A DNA stretch of 64,000 nt from Bacteroidota bacterium (lineage in GTDB: Bacteria; Bacteroidota; Bacteroidia; Bacteroidales; Paludibacteraceae). Within the stretch, counting starts at the first letter, position 1. Every line of letters begins with the position of its first letter. This document shows, piece by piece, positions 62,101 to 64,000 of this stretch. The stretch covers positions 93,185 to 157,184 of the forward strand of contig JAJYBB010000005.1 in assembly GCA_021779195.1 (NCBI GenBank). The letters are read 5' to 3'. The translations under genes were made by a program, and so were the position numbers. The notes beneath the pieces were generated by a model, which did no database searches, was not told where the DNA came from, and was given only the letters and a program-made list of their open reading frames with translations.

Positions 62101-62865
62101 AGTGGCATCCGTGCTGCAATCATTCGTGATAAAGGAACAAATGGTGATCGCGAAATGGCTTATGCTCTTTATCTTGCCGGTTTCGATGTAAAGGATGTTC
62201 ACATGACTGACCTTGCCACAGGACGTGAAACACTTGAAGATTTGAATATGATTGTATTTTGCGGTGGATTTTCAAATTCCGATGTGCTTGGTTCGGCTAA
62301 AGGCTGGGCCGGTGGATTTTTGTTTAACGAGAAAGCCAAACTTTCCTTAGATAATTTTTACAAACGTCCGGATACGTTGAGTTTAGGAGTCTGCAACGGT
62401 TGTCAGTTAATGATTGAACTCGGACTGATTACTACCGAGCACGGTTTGAAACCACGCATGTTGCACAATGATTCTCATAAATTTGAATCAGGATTTATAA
62501 GTTTAACTATTCCCGAAAATAATTCGGTAATGTTGAGCTCATTAAGTGGCAGCAAACTTGGTGTTTGGGTAGCTCATGGTGAAGGTAAATTTTACCTTCC
62601 GAATGCTGAAAGCGATTATAATATCATTGCCAAGTATACTTATTCGGGATATCCTGCAAACCCAAATGGCTCAGATTATGATGTGGCTGGTATTTGTTCG
62701 GTTGATGGTCGTCATTTAGCCATGATGCCACATCCCGAGCGAGCTATCTTCCCTTGGCAGTGGGCCCATTATCCTTCAAGCCGCAAAGCCAATGACCAAA
62801 TTACCCCGTGGGTGGAAGCGTTTGTAAATGCGAAAAAGTGGATAGAAAATACAAATAACAAATAA
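59158..62865 (+). CDS. purL: phosphoribosylformylglycinamidine synthase, single-chain
   Basis: 1235 residues, the large single-chain PurL of purine synthesis, which makes FGAM from FGAR, ATP and glutamine. The N-terminal part ([19 protein letters not shown]) leads into the synthetase domains: [17 protein letters not shown] (~166-182), [29 protein letters not shown] (~244-272) and the second ATP-binding-like half ([18 protein letters not shown]). A C-terminal glutaminase domain has the catalytic Cys in [10 protein letters not shown] (~1080-1090) and [12 protein letters not shown] near 1200. The leader has a 9-base tandem repeat. No other pur genes adjoin. Confidence 0.97.
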   Translation: [1235 protein letters not shown]

Positions 62866-63390
62866 AAAGAGTTTGGCAAAAACCATAAAAAATAATTAGT
62901 AATTTTTTCCACTTTTAAAATGTCTGTTGATATAAATATTAATCGATTTCTTTAAGTTTATGTTAATCGTAAAAGAATGAAGAAGTTCTTTTTCCAAAAT
63001 GAGGAAGAATATAAAAATTGAATTATCAGATAATTTATTGTTAAAAATCAATTAAAAAGTAAGTCTTCAGAAAAAATTCGATTAGCTGAAGAAGCATTAG
63101 AATTAAATCTGAAGAATGTGAAAGCATTAAACTAACTTGCCGAAACAACTGAATAGATCGAATCGTTAATATTCTTCATAAAAGAGATATGGGCATTTCC
63201 ATCAAACAGTATGGAGAAGCTTATTTTTAGTCCATGCGAATATAATAAAGCACATTATTAAAATCTGGATACATAATGATATTTAAATTTATTGAATATC
63301 ACTGATTCTTTTTAATTATTAAAAAGATATTTCCACTGTTATGACTAGTTTTTATGCTCTTATTCAGAGTTATAGGCTTCAATATTACTT
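62866..63390. other. intergenic region with a possible TPR-gene relic
   Basis: AT-rich, 525 bases. In the plus frame starting at 63064, SSEKIRLAEEALELNLKNV then KALN, a stop, and LAETTE, a stop, resembles a TPR motif interrupted by stops; the flanks are not coding. A separate short frame (MGISIKQYGEAYF) at 63189-63230 may belong to the same remnant. No terminator for purL is evident. Confidence 0.35.
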
Positions 63391-64000
63391 CTACTTCTTT
63401 ATCAATTTTCGTTCTAAAGAATTTTTTTCGATTATTATTCTAACAATATAAACTGCTTTGGGAAGTTTAAATATTGAAATTGTTTCATTATTCGTTACAC
63501 ATTTAGCAAATATTTCTTTTCCACTACTATCTATTAATTTCAATAAGGCATTTCCGACGAACCCATTGACTCGAAAACTATCGGCTGTTGGATTTGGATA
63601 AATCTGAATAGCGTTTTTATCAATGAGCGAATTCAATCCAGTAACTAAATTCACGGTAATGACCACCTGATCTGCCGGAGAATCAACCGTTCCATCATTG
63701 ACAACCAGTGTAAAGGTATAATTCGTATTCACGGAGACTTCGGGTGCCGTAAAAGTCGGTTTGGCTTCTGTGGTTGAACTCAGGGTAATGCCTGCGGGGG
63801 CAGTCCATTTATACGTCAGTGCATCATGGTCAGGGTCAGAAGAAGCCGAACCATCCAAGGTAACTACCGTGCCTTCGTTGACACTCTGATCTGTTCCTGC
63901 ATTGGCTACCGGAGCTTTGTTCACTTGCTTCACGGTAATGACCACCTGATCAACAGGTGCATCAACCGTTCCATCATTGACAACCAGTGTAAAGGTATAA
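63391..64000 (-). CDS. T9SS protein with PKD-type repeats, 3' part only
   Basis: The gene enters from beyond the window end; 203 codons are visible, ending at 63391. Each visible repeat is an Ig-like/PKD module of 93 residues: NKAPVANAGTDQSVNEGTVV, GSASSDPDHDALTYKWTAP, NYTFTLVVNDGTVD. The C-terminus (IQIYPNPTADSFRVNGFVGN ... FKLPKAVYIVRI...LIKK) is a type A T9SS sorting domain. It is presumably a large adhesin-like or modular surface protein; its catalytic part, if any, is outside the window. The two visible repeat copies are nearly identical in DNA. Confidence 0.88.
   Translation of the reverse strand, partial: YTFTLVVNDGTVDAPVDQVVITVKQVNKAPVANAGTDQSVNEGTVVTLDGSASSDPDHDALTYKWTAPAGITLSSTTEAKPTFTAPEVSVNTNYTFTLVVNDGTVDSPADQVVITVNLVTGLNSLIDKNAIQIYPNPTADSFRVNGFVGNALLKLIDSSGKEIFAKCVTNNETISIFKLPKAVYIVRIIIEKNSLERKLIKK
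63652..63721 (-). repeat. PKD repeat DNA copy 1
   Basis: Shares with 63931-64000 the first 21 and the last 40 bases; only the 9 bases between differ. The copies are 279 bases (93 codons) apart. Confidence 0.9.
63931..64000 (-). repeat. PKD repeat DNA copy 2 (runs off the window)
   Basis: Second copy of the 70-base block; see 63652-63721. It suggests recent unit duplication or gene conversion inside the modular protein. Confidence 0.9.

Overview
The window looks like chromosomal DNA of an AT-rich member of the Bacteroidetes, most likely Bacteroidales; I cannot name the genus. Four things point there. Promoters fit the phylum's sigma-factor consensus (TTG, 19-20 bases, TAnnTTTG) in at least eight places. 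Genes mostly lack Shine-Dalgarno sites. Three large secreted proteins end in type IX secretion (T9SS) sorting domains. The core genes are of types typical of the phylum: DapL, long NusB, DUF4293, DUF3276, a PurF-like protein beside glmS, and an Oar-like TonB-dependent receptor.

Layout. 1-5.3 kb: a truncated beta-propeller gene, a lipoprotein, a membrane-bound AraC regulator, a lipoprotein hydrolase and a membrane metallophosphoesterase. 5.7-13.4 kb: two divergent secreted polysaccharide-degrading proteins, a rhamnogalacturonan lyase fused to autotransporter-like beta-strand repeats and a multidomain glycosidase-like protein. 13.4-17.8 kb: an NlpC/P60 lipoprotein and an Oar-like TonB receptor. 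18.5-23.9 kb: mfd, a structured ncRNA candidate of 6S-like shape, a TPR protein, ribH, tRNA-Tyr and tRNA-Gly. 24-27.4 kb: a three-gene surface-glycan operon (flippase, glycosyltransferase, FemAB-like GNAT) facing a bactofilin gene. 28-34.6 kb: an AcuI-type reductase, dapL, glmS, the PurF-like amidotransferase and a cupin. 34.9-40.9 kb: tRNA-Pro with a decayed tRNA-Pro half in its leader, hemW, a class A penicillin-binding protein and a TPR protein. 40.9-44 kb: oxyR, a TraB/GumN protein and msrBA. 44.1-49.8 kb: nusB-yajC-ybbR running directly into aminotransferase, acetyltransferase and dehydrogenase genes for a diacetamido uronic-acid nucleotide sugar, then DUF4293. 50-58.9 kb: a phosphoribosyltransferase, an ECF S-like membrane protein, a PUR-domain protein, threonine aldolase, ispE, dnaB, a PHP phosphatase, a radical SAM protein and bcp. 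59-64 kb: purL and the 3' part of a T9SS protein with near-identical PKD-type repeats.

Functionally the window is mainly housekeeping (DNA repair and replication, purine, amino-sugar, isoprenoid, flavin and lysine/peptidoglycan precursors). It also has a plant-pectin degradation pair, an envelope-glycan module and an oxidative-stress cluster (OxyR, MsrBA, and Bcp further away). I see no prophage, CRISPR array, intact IS element or complete defence system. The strongest unexplained signals are the ncRNA at 21877-22066, the tRNA relic at 35046-35076, the sugar cassette attached to nusB-yajC-ybbR, and a shared transcript-start element ahead of two secreted-protein genes.
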